From Glebionis coronaria (Eukaryota > Streptophyta > Magnoliopsida > Asterales > Asteraceae): DNA of 64,000 bases. Position 1 is the stretch's first letter; the number at the start of each line of letters is the position of its first letter. A model generated the notes under the pieces. It worked only from the letters and a program-made list of their open reading frames with translations. It ran no database searches and had not been told where the DNA came from. Both the position numbers and the translations under genes were made by a program. The stretch is from the NCBI GenBank assembly GCA_025667525.1, contig CM046878.1, positions 515,972,274-516,036,273 on the forward strand. The letters are read 5' to 3'. Below are positions 43,861-54,683 of the stretch, one piece after another.

Positions 43861-45261
43861 GGGTGTCGCATGTGAACCCTTACCTTTGTTCCAGTTTTTA
43901 AGCTTTTTCACTTGTAATTCCTTTTTAAGAAAATAAAAGTTTGGTGTTTGTTAATCAAGTGTAATTCCTTTTTATCTTTTTTAAAAGTTGTGTGTTGTGT
44001 AAAAGCTTAAGCTGAGTTCCATTTTAAATTTGTGAAAGATTTTGTGAGTTCAAGTTTTTCAAAAAGTTTTAGAAAGAGTTGAGATTTTTCAGAAGTTTTA
44101 AGCACTTTTGAGAAGTGAAAGTGGATCAAAAGTGCTTAAGTTCTGAATGTCAACTTGTTTTTAAAACTTGTTTAAGGTTTCAAAGTGGTTGCAAGATTTT
44201 TTTTAAGGAAGTTTTTAAGAGAAAATCAGAAAGTGCATTTTCTTTGTGTTTGTTCTTGATTTGCAGGATTGTTGAGCTTGTTTTTGTTGATTAAGTTCAG
44301 CTCAGGCCCCAGCATGAAAGGAGGTGACAAAGCTGTCACAAGGGACTTGGATGTAAGTCCCTTAGGTAAAAAAATCAGTTTCCCTTTTAATTTTTCAGTT
44401 TTGATGATGATTTAAGTGAATTTGGTGAAACTGCATGCTAGTTGTTTTAGTTGACTGGATTTGAGTTCTTAGGTATTTGTATGCATGCTAGATGATTAAT
44501 GAATCAGTTTGATTGTGTTTTAAAAGGATTTTGTTTGAAAAAAGTGCATAACTGTTTTTAAAGGAGTGTTTGGATCAGTGTGAAAAAGTGGTTAAATGTT
44601 TTGATTATTGCTTGTAAACTGATTTAATCTCTCACATAGGTGTTAATAGGTTGTATGCTAGTGGTGGCTTTCACTTTGAAAGAATTTTAAACTCATTTGT
44701 ATGTTTAAATCTTAGTCTAATAGCATAAATCAGTAGAACCTCATTTTCTGCTTGTTTTGTGAGATTTTGATGCTTGAATCTTTTAATCTGTTAGAACCTA
44801 GGGTGTTTAAGGATTATTGATTGAATTTAAGCTGTTTGGTGAGTGTGTGTGCAAATTTGTAGGCATTGAAACTCATTTGTGTGCAAGTAATTTAGCTCAT
44901 AACCCACCAGACCTAGTATAACACATCAGCAACCTTGTGTGCCTGTTTTGTGAATTCTTGGCTTGATATTGCTAAGTGGCTTGATTGTTTTCTGCTTGCA
45001 TCTGACTCCCTACACTCCAAAGAGTGTAGGGGTGCCTTTGTCCATCAACAAACACCACCAAACAAGCAAGCCAAGCCCCTCTTGGCTCCAAACTGCTCAA
45101 GTGAAAAACTTCACTTGTTCATCAGAAACCAAGAAGAACTGGTCACGTTTTTGGTTCTTGATTTGCTCAAATCCTTGTTTAAATTAGGTTGTTTTTGTGT
45201 TTTTGTGTTCATTAAAGTGTTACTGGTTAAGTGTTAAAAAAAATTTTTTTTTTTGTAAAAA

Positions 45262-45336
45262 GTCCACCCCGCCTGGACTCGAACACGGGACCCCTCGCTG
45301 GGGGATTGTACGTGTTAACCAGTGATCTAGATGGAC
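45262..45336 (-). other. tRNA-like sequence, G3 3' LTR copy
   Basis: 75 nt, identical arrangement to 35575-35649. Confidence 0.5.
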
Positions 45337-46556
45337 CTTTTACGTTAAGGTTTCATTTCAAGTGTTATTTAAGGTGGTTTTGTTTTGCTCTTATTTAAAT
45401 AAGCCGTGGGCTTTTAAGCTTATTCTGGCTTATTAAATAAGCATTTTTGCTTCCTTTCATTTTTCCTAGGATAGTATTAGGCTTTAGGATTTTTCTGTTT
45501 AAAAACATTATTTTTCTCTTTATTTAATTAATTATTAGGATTATTTTTAGTTTCATTTTTAGAAAGTAATTAAAAAATAGTAAACAGTAATAAAAAATCC
45601 AAAAAAAATATTTTTTAGGTTTTAATTAAGTTATTTGAGGTTTACATTCAAAAAAGTTTTCAAAAAGTCTTATTTTTAATTTTATTTAATTTTAGGGTTT
45701 TTAGACAACTTTAAAAATTAATATAAAATTAATTAAAAGGTTTTAGGAGCTTTAATTTTCATTTTTGTCTTAGTTAGAATATTTAGGATTTTTGAGAATT
45801 TTTTAGAATTTATTTAAGAACTTTTTATTTTTTGGAATATTTTAATATTATTTTATTAAGAAAAATTCAAAGTTTTATTTTTAACTTTTTTTCATTTTTC
45901 CTAGATTCTAGACATTAAAATAGGAACTTTTTCACTTTCCAAATAATTTTTAGGCTTTTCAATTAATTTTTAGAATTAATTTAAGATTTAATAGATTTTA
46001 ATAGTTTTTAGGAGTTTAAAAATAGTTTAATTTGGTTTTAAAATTTTTAAAAATAGTTTTTAGCTTAATTAGGTCATTTTTGAGGTTTACAAACTATTAA
46101 ATCTTGTTTAGGGCTTTTTAATATTTAAAAGCGATTTTTAGGGCTTTAATTAGCATTAAAAAGTCATTATTAAATTAATTAAAAGGTTTTAGCAAGTTTG
46201 GATTTTTTGTAAACTCTTAGAATAATATTGTGGATTTTTAGTAGTTTTTAGGAATTTTTAGGTTAAAATTTTAATTTTAGTCATTTTTCACGTTTCTACG
46301 TCTTAACTTTCTAGTAGTGTTTTTGCCTATTTTTCTATTTTTTTCGTCTTCGTCATTTTCTCTTCTCCTTTCTTCTCATTAATAACCAAAAACATTAATC
46401 AATCATTCATTACACAACACACGTGCCTCCTCGAGAGAACGAACTCACCTCACTTCATTGGGTCATAACTTGTGGTTTTCCTAAATCACTCGTTAACGCT
46501 TACCACTATTTTACCTCCTTTTCCTAAAGGTGTGTAAAAACTTATACATCACTGCG

Positions 46557-47194
46557 CTTCTAGATAAAGGGTGGGTGGTTGCAATGCAAGATGAGCTGAA
46601 TCAGATCAAGAGGAACAAGGTGTGGACTCTGGTAAAAGCTCCAGCTGGGAAGCAAGTGGTTGGAACTAAATGTGTCTACAGAAACAAGAGGGATGAAGCT
46701 GGCATGATTGTCAAAAACAAGGCTAGGCTTGTGGTGCTGGGATATAATCAATCTGAGGGGATTGACTATGATGAAACGTTTGCACCCGTAGCTAGATTAG
46801 AAGCTATCAGAATCTTCCTAGCCTTTGCAGCTTATATGGGGTTTACTGTGTACCAGATGGACGTGAAGAGTGCTTTATTCAATGGGAAGCTTGTAGAGGA
46901 AGTATATGTCTTTCAACTCCCAGGGTTTGAAAGCAGTGAGTATCCTGGTCACGTCTGTAGACTTCACAAAGCACACTATGGGCTGAAACAAGCGCCTAGA
47001 GCCTGGTATGAAACCCTATCAAAATTCTTACTTGAAAATAAATTTGTCAGAGGTACCATTGAGCAAACCCTGTTCACTTATAGGTCGAAGGGTGATGTCA
47101 TTTTAGTACAGATTTATATGGATGATATAATTTTTGGTTCAACCAATATTACATTGAGCAAACAGTTTGCCAAATTAATGACCAAAAAAATATG
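46557..47194 (+). pseudogene. pol: C2 reverse transcriptase, first part after G3
   Basis: Frame continuous with 33065 across the insertion: WVVAMQDELNQIKRNKVWTL, GTKCVYRNKRDEAGMIVKNK, DYDETFAPVARLEAIRIFLA, VYQMDVKSALFNGKLVEEVY, HYGLKQAPRAWYE and VQIYMDDIIFGSTN with the catalytic DD intact. An extra base in an A run near 47190 shifts the frame just after the finger and palm region. Confidence 0.93.
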
Positions 47195-48069
47195 AAATGA
47201 GCATGATGGGAGAATTAACGTTTTTCTTGGGTTTTCAAATTAAACAAAATTCAAAAGGAATTTCCATTTGCCAAGAAAAATATGTTAAGGATTTGCTCAA
47301 GAAGTATGATCTGTCTGATTGTGCATCAGTGAAATGCCCCATGCTTCCTCCCAACAACTTGGGAGCTGATGACTCAGGGGTCTCTGTTAATGAGACCTTA
47401 TATAGAGGCATGATTGGGTCACTGATGTACCTCACAGCAAGCAGACCAGACATACAATTTGCCATATGTCTCTGTGCTAGGTACCAAGCTAACCCCAAGG
47501 AATCCCACCTTGTAGTTGTCAAAAGAATTTTTAGGTACTTAAAAGGATCTCCCACATTGGGTCTCTGGTATCCTAATGGATTAGGCTTCAATCTCAAAGC
47601 CTACTCAGACTCTGACTACGCTGGGTGTTGTCTTGATAGAAAGAGCACCTCTGGGAGTTGTCAAATCCTTGGAGGAAAGTTAGTATACTGGAGCGCCAAG
47701 AAACAAAACTCTGTGGCCATGTCATCAGCTGAAGCTGAATACGTAGCGGCCGCTGGTTGTTGTGCTCAAGTTCTCTGGATGAAAAGTCAGCTGGCTGATT
47801 ATGGGATCATTTATGAAAAGGTTCCCATATTCTGTGACAACACAAGTGCTATAGCCATCTCAAATAATCCAGTACTTCATTCCAGAACTAAGCATATTGA
47901 CATCAGGTATCACTTTATCAGATACCATATTTTAAAAGGTGATATTGAGCTTCATTTTATACCCACTGAATACCAGCTCGCTGATATACTCACCAAACCT
48001 CTGGCTGAGCCATGTTTTACTAGGTTGGTTGCTGAGATGGGTATGCTCAATATTGGTAAACAAATCTGA
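47195..48069 (+). pseudogene. pol: C2 reverse transcriptase end and RNase H
   Basis: MSMMGELTFFLGFQIKQ, MIGSLMYLTASRPDIQFAIC, YLKGSPTLGLWYPNG, KAYSDSDYAGCCLDRKSTSG, MSSAEAEYVAAAGCCAQVLW, IFCDNTSAIAISNNPVLHSR and ADILTKPLAEPCF give a complete copia RNase H with acidic residues present. The frame is open to the natural stop at 48067-48069. Confidence 0.94.
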
Positions 48070-48412
48070 TAAATGATCTCTGACCTCTGTCTCTGGGCAT
48101 TAAAGGGAATTGAATGTAACGAGGTAGTTACATTCCAATGGGACTTAATATATTCCCATATTTAATTCAAATGATTAACCTTTATTGTCATCAACTTTCC
48201 CGCTTTCCAAGAGACAGAAATATCACATGAAGAGTCAAGGGGTCCTACTTTTCCTAAAAGGTAATTTTTTTGCATTAAATGCTTTAATTGTAAAACGGAT
48301 AACCCTTTTATCAAAACCCTTGACTCACTTTTCAAAACTCACATTACTCATAACTTTCACACACCATACTATTCATCTTCTCAAAAACCTTCATTTCTTC
48401 CACACTACAACA
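48070..48412 (+). other. C2 spacer and leader before the env-like ORF
   Basis: 343 bp. The last 110 bp are C/T- and A-rich like a plant 5' UTR and end CAACAATGGCG, a strong plant start context. I saw no clear TATA box. Confidence 0.6.
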
Positions 48413-49584
48413 ATGGCGTCTTCATCATCTAACACCGCTTTCACCGTCCTGGCCACCTCGAATGTTGATTTTGGGATACACGATGGCAAAATTTCCTTGA
48501 ACAATTGTGTAGCTCTCTTGGAACACACCAATTCACTCTACCAACCTTTGTTCTCCTTCCTCAGAAACTCCACCATTTTTGAAGCCATAACCAGAGTACC
48601 CTCCACATGCTACCACCAATATTTGAAGGAGTTATGGTATAGCGCGGAAGTTGATCCAACCTATTCACACATCACCTTCAACCTTTCCACACATCCCCAA
48701 CCTCTCACCTTTGATCTTCATACCTTTTCCAAAGTCATTGGACTTCCAGTCAATGAAGGCATGTCCGTTGTGCCTGCCAGCGCCACGGTGAAGAAGGCTC
48801 TGGCTACCCTTCATCCTCATGACGACAATGATAAACCCTTCACCACACAAGGCTTCCAGACCAAATCCCTGATCAAAGTGAACTACTTCTCACCTATTTG
48901 GAGGACGCTGATGTTATACATTGTGAAATGTCTGGGTGGAAACCAGGGGTCTCATGATCAACTTAAATGGAGCCCAACAAGCTATTGCCTACAACTTAAT
49001 TTGGGGACAAGATATAGGGATCGCCCATATACTTTACTCTGACCTCATTGCTAAGCTAGAAAACAAAGGGAAGAAGAACAGACTGGACACCATCTGCTAC
49101 ATAAGATATCTCTCTCTTCTCTTAGAAGATATGCTGGGTGAAGGCTACACAAATGATGAACTTCTCTCCTTCTCTCCTTATCACATCACTGATGCATCAC
49201 TAAAGACCCCTTTGGAAGACGAAGTGCCTCTCAGCAAGCACATGATGCAGGTCGCTGGGTTATTGGTTGCTGATGGAGAGCCCTTGATCCCTCACAATGA
49301 GGTGAATGCTGAAAGAGCAAACTGACAAGTCTCTGTTAAAGACTTCTGTGCAGTCTTCTTCTCAGCCCAAGGTGCCCAAGGAAAAGAAGAAGAAAAGGAA
49401 AGACATCCCCCTTTCCTCTGAAACCCCTTCTGTTAATCCTTCCAAGTCTAAGAAGACCAAGAAGAACCCATCCCCTTCTCTGGTGGATGTGGTTGAAGAG
49501 CATGCCACTGACAAACAACCTGAGTCTAGCGTCTCCCAGTCAGCAGAGACGACTAAGAACCTTCTCAATGCTGATATATCTCAG
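48413..49584 (+). pseudogene. C2 env-like ORF, exon 1 (frameshifted twice)
   Basis: I chose the ATG at 48413 (MASSSSNTAFTVLATSNVDF) over the in-frame one at 48185 because of its context. Segments: LLEHTNSLYQPLFSFLRNST, YHQYLKELWYSAEVDP, VIGLPVNEGMSVVPA, FSPIWRTLMLYIVKCLGG, a frameshift near 48950, then AQQAIAYNLIWGQDIGIAHI, RYLSLLLEDMLGEGY and SKHMMQVAGLL, a frameshift near 49315, and a Lys/Ser-rich part ending LLNADISQ at a GT donor. It has the same architecture as the C1 ORF after pol but is divergent. No signal peptide seen. Probably a plant-retroelement-specific protein of unknown role. Confidence 0.7.
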
Positions 49585-50437
49585 GTATTAGTTTGCCATT
49601 TTATTATCTTGGAGGCTCACATACAATCACTCTCAACATTCTGTAGGAGAGAGTGATGAAGACTTAGGGTTTGCCTCAACCCATAGAGTGTCTGTGTCAG
49701 CACCTAGAACACTTAGGATTATCTGTACACTCTGTCTTAACACAAGGATATGATTCATTTGTGCTCATAACGCACCCCGATGATCCTTCACCCTCTGGAC
49801 TGTGCTCTTGTCCATACCAACTTGAGCATGCTATACGTCTCGACCCAGAGTCTCTGCACTTCACGCAGTCTCTGGATCCCCTCATTGGAAAAGAGTCCCA
49901 AAGAATTTATTCTTTTGGGGGGAATGAATAATCACCCTCAATATTCCTAGGGGCAGCGATAAAAGGCGACCATTACCTTCGAATAATTCACAACTAAAAG
50001 AGTCCCAAAGAATTTATTCTTTTGGGGGGACTGAATAATCACCCTCAGTCTTCCTAGGGGCAGCGATAAATGGCGCCCTTTAACTTCCATGGATTCACAA
50101 CTAAAAGAGTCCCAAGGAGCAATCCTTCAGGGGGAGCTGGATAATCACACCCAGCTATCCTAGGGGAAGCGAACGGCGACCATTCACCACATAATTTTCA
50201 CAACTCAAAAGAGTCCCAAGGAGTAATCCTTTTGGGGGAGCTGGATAATCACACCCAGCTATCCTAGGGGCAGCGAATGGCGACCCTTCAACATAACTAT
50301 TTCACACTTAAAAGAGTCCCAAGGAGAAATCCTTAGGGGGGGGCTGGATAATCACACCTAGCTTTCCTAGGGGCAGCAAATGGCGTTCTATAACTTCATA
50401 TTTTTTCACAATTGGTTACTAACAAATGTCATAACAG
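49585..50437 (+). other. Probable 853-bp intron in the C2 env-like ORF
   Basis: Donor CAG/GTATTA, acceptor ATAACAG/GCT, and a perfect TACTAAC branch-point sequence at 50418-50424. Phase 0: the exon frames on each side join without a stop, while the interval is full of stops. It holds a five-copy tandem repeat. Confidence 0.65.
49889..50412. repeat. Five-copy tandem repeat (103-107 bp units) with two hairpins per unit
   Basis: Units start AAAAGAGTCCCAA at 49889, 49996, 50103, 50207 and 50310. Each has a first hairpin (AAGAAT/ATTCTT in units 1-2, AAGGA/TCCTT in 3-5) and a second around ATAATCAC (GACTGA/TCAGTC in unit 2, AGCTGG/CCAGCT in 3-4), then CCTAGGGGCAGCGA. The stems change in paired fashion. 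Confidence 0.88.
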
Positions 50438-52423
50438 GCTCATAATCTTCATGAAGAACAGCAGAATGATGATGCCTATTATATTGTTGATGTTGAAAAT
50501 GCTGAAGTCCCCCACATAGATCTTGATGCCATGTCAGACATTGATTCCATGCCAGAGGATGAGGTCTTCATTATTGAAGAGGACTTGACCATTTCAAACT
50601 ATGCTGATATGGATGCTGATGATGACCAAGTTACATCAGAGTTGAAACCTATCTCCTTCCCATCACTGCCCAATGTGCAAGAATTGGCTGCTAAGCAGCT
50701 ATTGGACCAGAGGCTCTGTGCACCAACCCCAGTTCCCTTCCCAACCTTACCAAATGTCATGGAACTAGGGGCCAAGCAACACTTAGAACATTTACAAAAG
50801 CTCAAGCATGTCCATGTTCCTAGAATGAAAGATGTTCAGGAACTCGCTGCTGAGGCTCTCTAGATTAAGAGGGGTGACATCAGTAAAACCAAGCCCAAAG
50901 TCACAAATGATGTCATCCTCTCTGAATTACAAACACTAACCCATGTTGCTGAGGAACTCACCACAACACTAGATACTTCACTAACTTCATCTGTGGATTC
51001 CTCTATGACTGCCTTACTTCCGCAACTACTAGGAAGTGCCTTGCAAGTTCACCTCCCAGCTGTTCTAGACTAGAGCCTCCAACAATACATACCATCTGTC
51101 CTCACATCAGCTGTCAAAGCAAATGTTGCAGATATTTCTAAGGCGTCTGAGCCTTCTAGAAAACTTCTTCAAGAGCTGTTACAAGAGGAAATTAAAGAGA
51201 TCTGCTTATTTGTTCATCAAGAATTCATTAGGTTCCTTAAGCCTGGTTCAGGCACAGCTACTACCGGCGCTATGCCTGAGGGGGAGAATTCAGCAACCTC
51301 CACCTCTGAAGAAGAAGAAGATACTGCCTCACCTAAGGGGGAGCAGTCACTCAAACAACCAAAACCTTCAACAGTGATTCCTACACCACAACCTCTTAGA
51401 TCCTTCAACCCCAGCACTGATGCAATAAATAATAAGGGAAAAGGAATTGCTATTGAACAGCCTAAAATAACCCTGCACTCCCTCCAAGAAGAAGGTGGAT
51501 CTACAGTCAGGCTCTCCAAAGACTCTGATCTAAACAAATTCAAGAGCGCTTATGAACTACCACTCACCCCAGAGCAGGCAAAAGCTCAAATCTTGGAACA
51601 CCAAAGTCTGGCAAACATCAGAGCGGCTGAACTCAAAAGCAAAGAAGTATTGAACAAACTCTCTCCTACTGTAAAGGAAGCTCAGCTAGTTAAGCTCAAA
51701 GAATTGGAGGTTAAAAGGAGGAACCTTCTAAAGAAATATGAAAGACTTGTAAACCAGAGAGCTGAACCTGGTCAAATCACCAAGTATGCATGTTACACTG
51801 ACAAGAACAAAAAAGTGGTGATGACCCTTTAAAGAGAGAACCAACGAACCAACTACAAAGTCTCCAGTGACTTTAAACTCATAGATCTGGGCCGCTCTGA
51901 ATGGTTAGAAATGCTGGCTCTTGCCCAAAAGAAGATTGGGCCTGGTGCTGCCCAAATGATGAAGAACATTCAAGCAAAGCTGAATTGGGTAAGAGACAAG
52001 GCAAAGAAGCTGAAGGTACCCCTGCCTCCTCAACTTTCACAACAACAACCTTCTCAAGGACAAAGGAAAAGGAAAACCCAAATGGGGCCTCTGGTGGAGA
52101 AGTTGGTTACTGAAAACATTGTTGTTGATGGGATGCACAGAAACTTGGTTCTGCCCAAAGAGATCACCAACCCAGTAGGGGGCCAAGTATACTCAGAACC
52201 AGCGACAGGTATGGTCTTTATGAATGGTAATTGTGAGTATTGCTTTCAGCAGATGAATGAACTACATCTGGCATCAACCATCCAGCTCATCAGACTCAAA
52301 CAGGGCATCCTAAGGAATTGCAAAACAGCTAAGGATTTTGAGTTTGAAGTTGAGCTTGTCATCAACTCTAGGAATGACAAAGTTGAAGCCCAGAGAATCT
52401 GTGATCAAGGCCTCGATCGCTGA
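50438..52423 (+). pseudogene. C2 env-like ORF, exon 2 (several stops)
   Basis: A frame open from 50438 encodes acidic YYIVDVENAEVPHIDLDA, PEDEVFIIEEDL, two similar FPxLPNVxELxAKQ segments, and ELAAEAL before TAG 50861-50863. The same type of sequence continues past a second TAG near 51071 to 51123-51832 (acidic STSEEEEDTASPKGE, coiled coil LVKLKELEVKRRNLLKKYER) and, in another frame, 51911-52423 (KIGPGAAQMMKNIQAKLNW, GQVYSEPATGMVFMNGN, ASTIQLIRLKQGIL). The end at 52423 is followed by an untranslated tail and the PPT. Function unknown. Confidence 0.65.
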
Positions 52424-52584
52424 AGAACCTTTTACTTTTGTTTATGTTTACACCTCTGGGTGTTTTTGTAATAGACTAGGTTATTTATGTTTAATAAAAC
52501 TCTGAGGTATGTTTGTTAAATTATGTGTAAGAAGAAGCTGTGTACTCACTTACAATAATTTTAGACTTAGTATAATTTATAAAC

Positions 52585-52598
52585 AAATAGGGGGAGAT
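52585..52598 (+). other. C2 polypurine tract
   Basis: AAATAGGGGGAGAT immediately before the 3' LTR TGTTGGGCC. Confidence 0.9.
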
Positions 52599-53468
52599 TG
52601 TTGGGCCAATGAAGGTTTTAACTATGGCCCAGTCTAGATTTTTTTAATTAGACTAAGTGTTTGCTGATCGCTGAGAGGACCAGCGACAGAGACTAGACCA
52701 GTGGAAGGCAAAGCCTCAGCTGGCACACCAGGAACATTCAAGTCAAAGACAACGTCAGAGAAGTCGAAGACAATCTGAAGTCAGACTCACTAGCGATTAT
52801 GGATAGCTGGGATGTTGAAGGAATGTACTGGTGTTCAAGGATATCTGAGTTGACAACACTCAGAGATCACTTAAGAACCCTAGAAGTCTGGGATAAGCAA
52901 AGCTTATCCAATCCTTTATAGTTTAGGCGGGAGAATCTACCAAGTGTTTTGAGCGGGACAAAACAAGATATTCAGGATAAAGCCTAGTACGACCTAGTGG
53001 GACAAAAGGTGAACAGTTGGCAGAACTGTTCACCTAAAGTTGGTTAAACGTATGTCTCGATTTGGACATGCATTTAATACGTTGTACTCTTCCATTCAGA
53101 AGGTGACACGTATCAACTACTCCCACTAAGGAAGCAACCTCGTACACTATAAATAGGAGTGAGAAAGAAGAATTAACTCAACCATTGTGATTGGATAATT
53201 TATCTAAGTTCTTTCTCACCTTGGAACCGCTGAGCCCCCAGCTGTCTACCAGCGTCTCATTGGTTCCCTTGTAAACTTGAGTCTCGAATCTAGTTTGTTG
53301 GTTTCTAGGGTTCATATCTTGTTGTCATTCAACGAGTGTATTCATAGCACTTTGTAATACTTTGTTTATAATACTTAATAAAGCATTACGCGTTTGAAAA
53401 GTATTTCTTTGTGTTTCGTGGTTCAAGAGTTATAGTTTATCAACAATTGTCATATTAAGGGACTTTCA
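52599..53468 (+). repeat. C2 3' LTR
   Basis: 870 bp, ends GGACTTTCA before TSD CTAGC. Compared with the 5' LTR it has about 29 substitutions by eye and an extra TTCTTT near 53210. TATA copy at 53148, inverted repeat at 53007. Confidence 0.94.
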
Positions 53469-53473
53469 CTAGC

Positions 53474-54352
53474 AGTGTTTTCTCACTACTGAAGAGGGAT
53501 AGAAGGGAGCTTTACTACATGTTACTCAGATGTCATAGAACTGGATGGACCTTCAAGAAATTGTAGGGATTATCCTTTGAAGAATTGGAGTATAAGGCTT
53601 ATCCCATTTTGGCAAGATTGCAAGAGGTGAATACCATCAGACTTTTTTTAGATGAAAGGAAAGAAGAACTTGCAGAAGAGATGGAGATTCAAAAGGCAAT
53701 GATAGTTCCAAGGACTTTGAAGAAGGGAGTTCCACTTGAGTTTCCTAAAGGCTTAAATAAAGTAGTTTCCAGTGAAGCTGTTCTTAGAAGGAGCATTAAG
53801 CTCTCACCCATGGAAGCTTCAGATATGGTACAAGTATTACATCTTGATGCTAGAAACCCTATCATTAGCTATGAAGAAGATGCAAGTAGGTTTTGGATGA
53901 TTGGCAGATATGGGAAAGAGGTACACACATTTACTACTCTTATATCTCTTTTTTCAAGTATGGATAGAGAAGACTTGGCAGACCTTTGGAGGTTGTTGCT
54001 GGCCAAGTATGAGACTGAAGCACCTACTTCCGTCAATGGAATAAAGCTCTGGTCAACATTCAAGAGAATGTGTGCACCAGAAGAAGAGGATCCTGTTTGG
54101 AAGGATCTTGAGGATGATATCAGTGGACTTCAATGACGTTTGTATTCAGCTGCTGGTGTGTATTATTTGAGTTCTACAAAGTTTGCTGAGTATCTTCTTG
54201 TAGATGCTGAGTATCCCATGTCCGAAGAAGTTTTGGACAAGATGAAGACAACACAGATGGAGATTGACTATTCAAGTGACGTGGCCAAAGATTTGATTAG
54301 GCATGTTTATTACCAATTTGATAAGATTTGTAAGATTCCTCCTAGTTCTTAA
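53474..54352 (+). pseudogene. C1 env-like ORF, C-terminal part after C2
   Basis: Resumes the C1 ORF after the second CTAGC. From 53585: MEYKAYPILARLQEVNTIRL, LDERKEELAEEMEIQKAMIV, LKKGVPLEFPKGLNKV, SRFWMIGRYGKEVHTFTTL, DLADLWRLLLAKYETEA. A TGA at 54134-54136 is followed in the same frame by YSAAGVYYLSSTKFAEYLLV, DAEYPMSEEVLDKMKT and VAKDLIRHVYYQFDKIC to the final stop at 54350. This tail pattern (short beta-like block, then 'YPM..' and a helical end) is what I recall from Asteraceae copia ORFs after pol. Role unknown. Confidence 0.7.
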
Positions 54353-54393
54353 TTTTTATTCAGAAACTTGATTGTTAGAGTAGATATCAAGTT

Positions 54394-54404
54394 TAGGGGT
54401 AGAT
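54394..54404 (+). other. C1 polypurine tract
   Basis: TAGGGGTAGAT directly before the LTR start TGTTGGGAAT. It is interrupted by one T, weaker than that of C2. Confidence 0.75.
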
Positions 54405-54436
54405 TGTTGGGAATAAAAATATAGCCAGTACACTTG

Positions 54437-54546
54437 GACGCTGACAAGAAGAAAACAAGCGCTGATAAGAAGAAAACAAGCATTGACAGATCAAGCGTTG
54501 ACATGAAGATGTCAAGCGTTGATAGGATGAAGTCAAGCAATGATAG
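54437..54546 (+). repeat. C1 motif array 6 in LTR U3
   Basis: GACGCTGACAAG, AGCGCTGATAAG, AGCATTGACAG, AGCGTTGACATG, AGCGTTGATAGG and AGCAATGATAG, 15-22 bp apart, ending about 130 bp before the TATA box. The position fits a transcriptional enhancer array. Confidence 0.8.
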
Positions 54547-54676
54547 AAAGATTTGGTCTACGCGTATTATCTTTCTAGTTTGTTTCTAGTAAAGATAGGA
54601 TCAACAATTTATTTTCTATATTTATCTTTACCTAGAATAGCTGATACGTAGACTCTTGTACAAGGCTTCTTATGTC

Positions 54677-54683
54677 TATAAAA
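54677..54683 (+). promoter_or_regulatory. C1 LTR TATA box
   Basis: TATAAAA in GTCTATAAAAGAAGACC. Confidence 0.65.

Larger units (their letters stand above)
33066..46551 (+). mobile_element. G3: Athila/Tat-type LTR element with gag-protease but no RT or integrase
   Basis: TG (33066) to CA (46551), TSD CTGCG at 33061-33065 and 46552-46556. Both LTRs measure 3799 bp and look almost identical, the youngest-looking pair in the window. tRNA-Asp PBS, a gag-protease ORF, then an ORF whose end resembles the G2 acidic ORF, a 1.9-kb non-coding region and a PPT. RT, RNase H and integrase are absent, so G3 must depend on a partner. Confidence 0.93.
42753..46551 (+). repeat. G3 3' LTR
   Basis: 3799 bp, colinear with the 5' LTR with only scattered differences, ending CTTATACATCA before TSD CTGCG. 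Confidence 0.95.
27672..53468 (+). mobile_element. C2: Ty1/copia (Sirevirus-type) element inserted in the C1 env-like ORF
   Basis: TG (27672) to CA (53468) with TSD CTAGC on both sides. LTRs of 864 and 870 bp, a Met-type PBS, gag with several zinc knuckles, PR, IN, RT, RH, then an env-like ORF with a probable intron, a polypurine tract and the 3' LTR. G3 splits it between IN and RT. The two LTRs differ at roughly 29 positions plus a 6-bp indel by my eye count, so it is older than G3. Many stops make it inactive. Confidence 0.93.

Noticed and set aside
49889..50412. CRISPR array or centromere satellite
   Set aside because: Only five diverged units of 103-107 bp without unique spacers, inside a plant copia element; not a CRISPR and too short for a satellite array.
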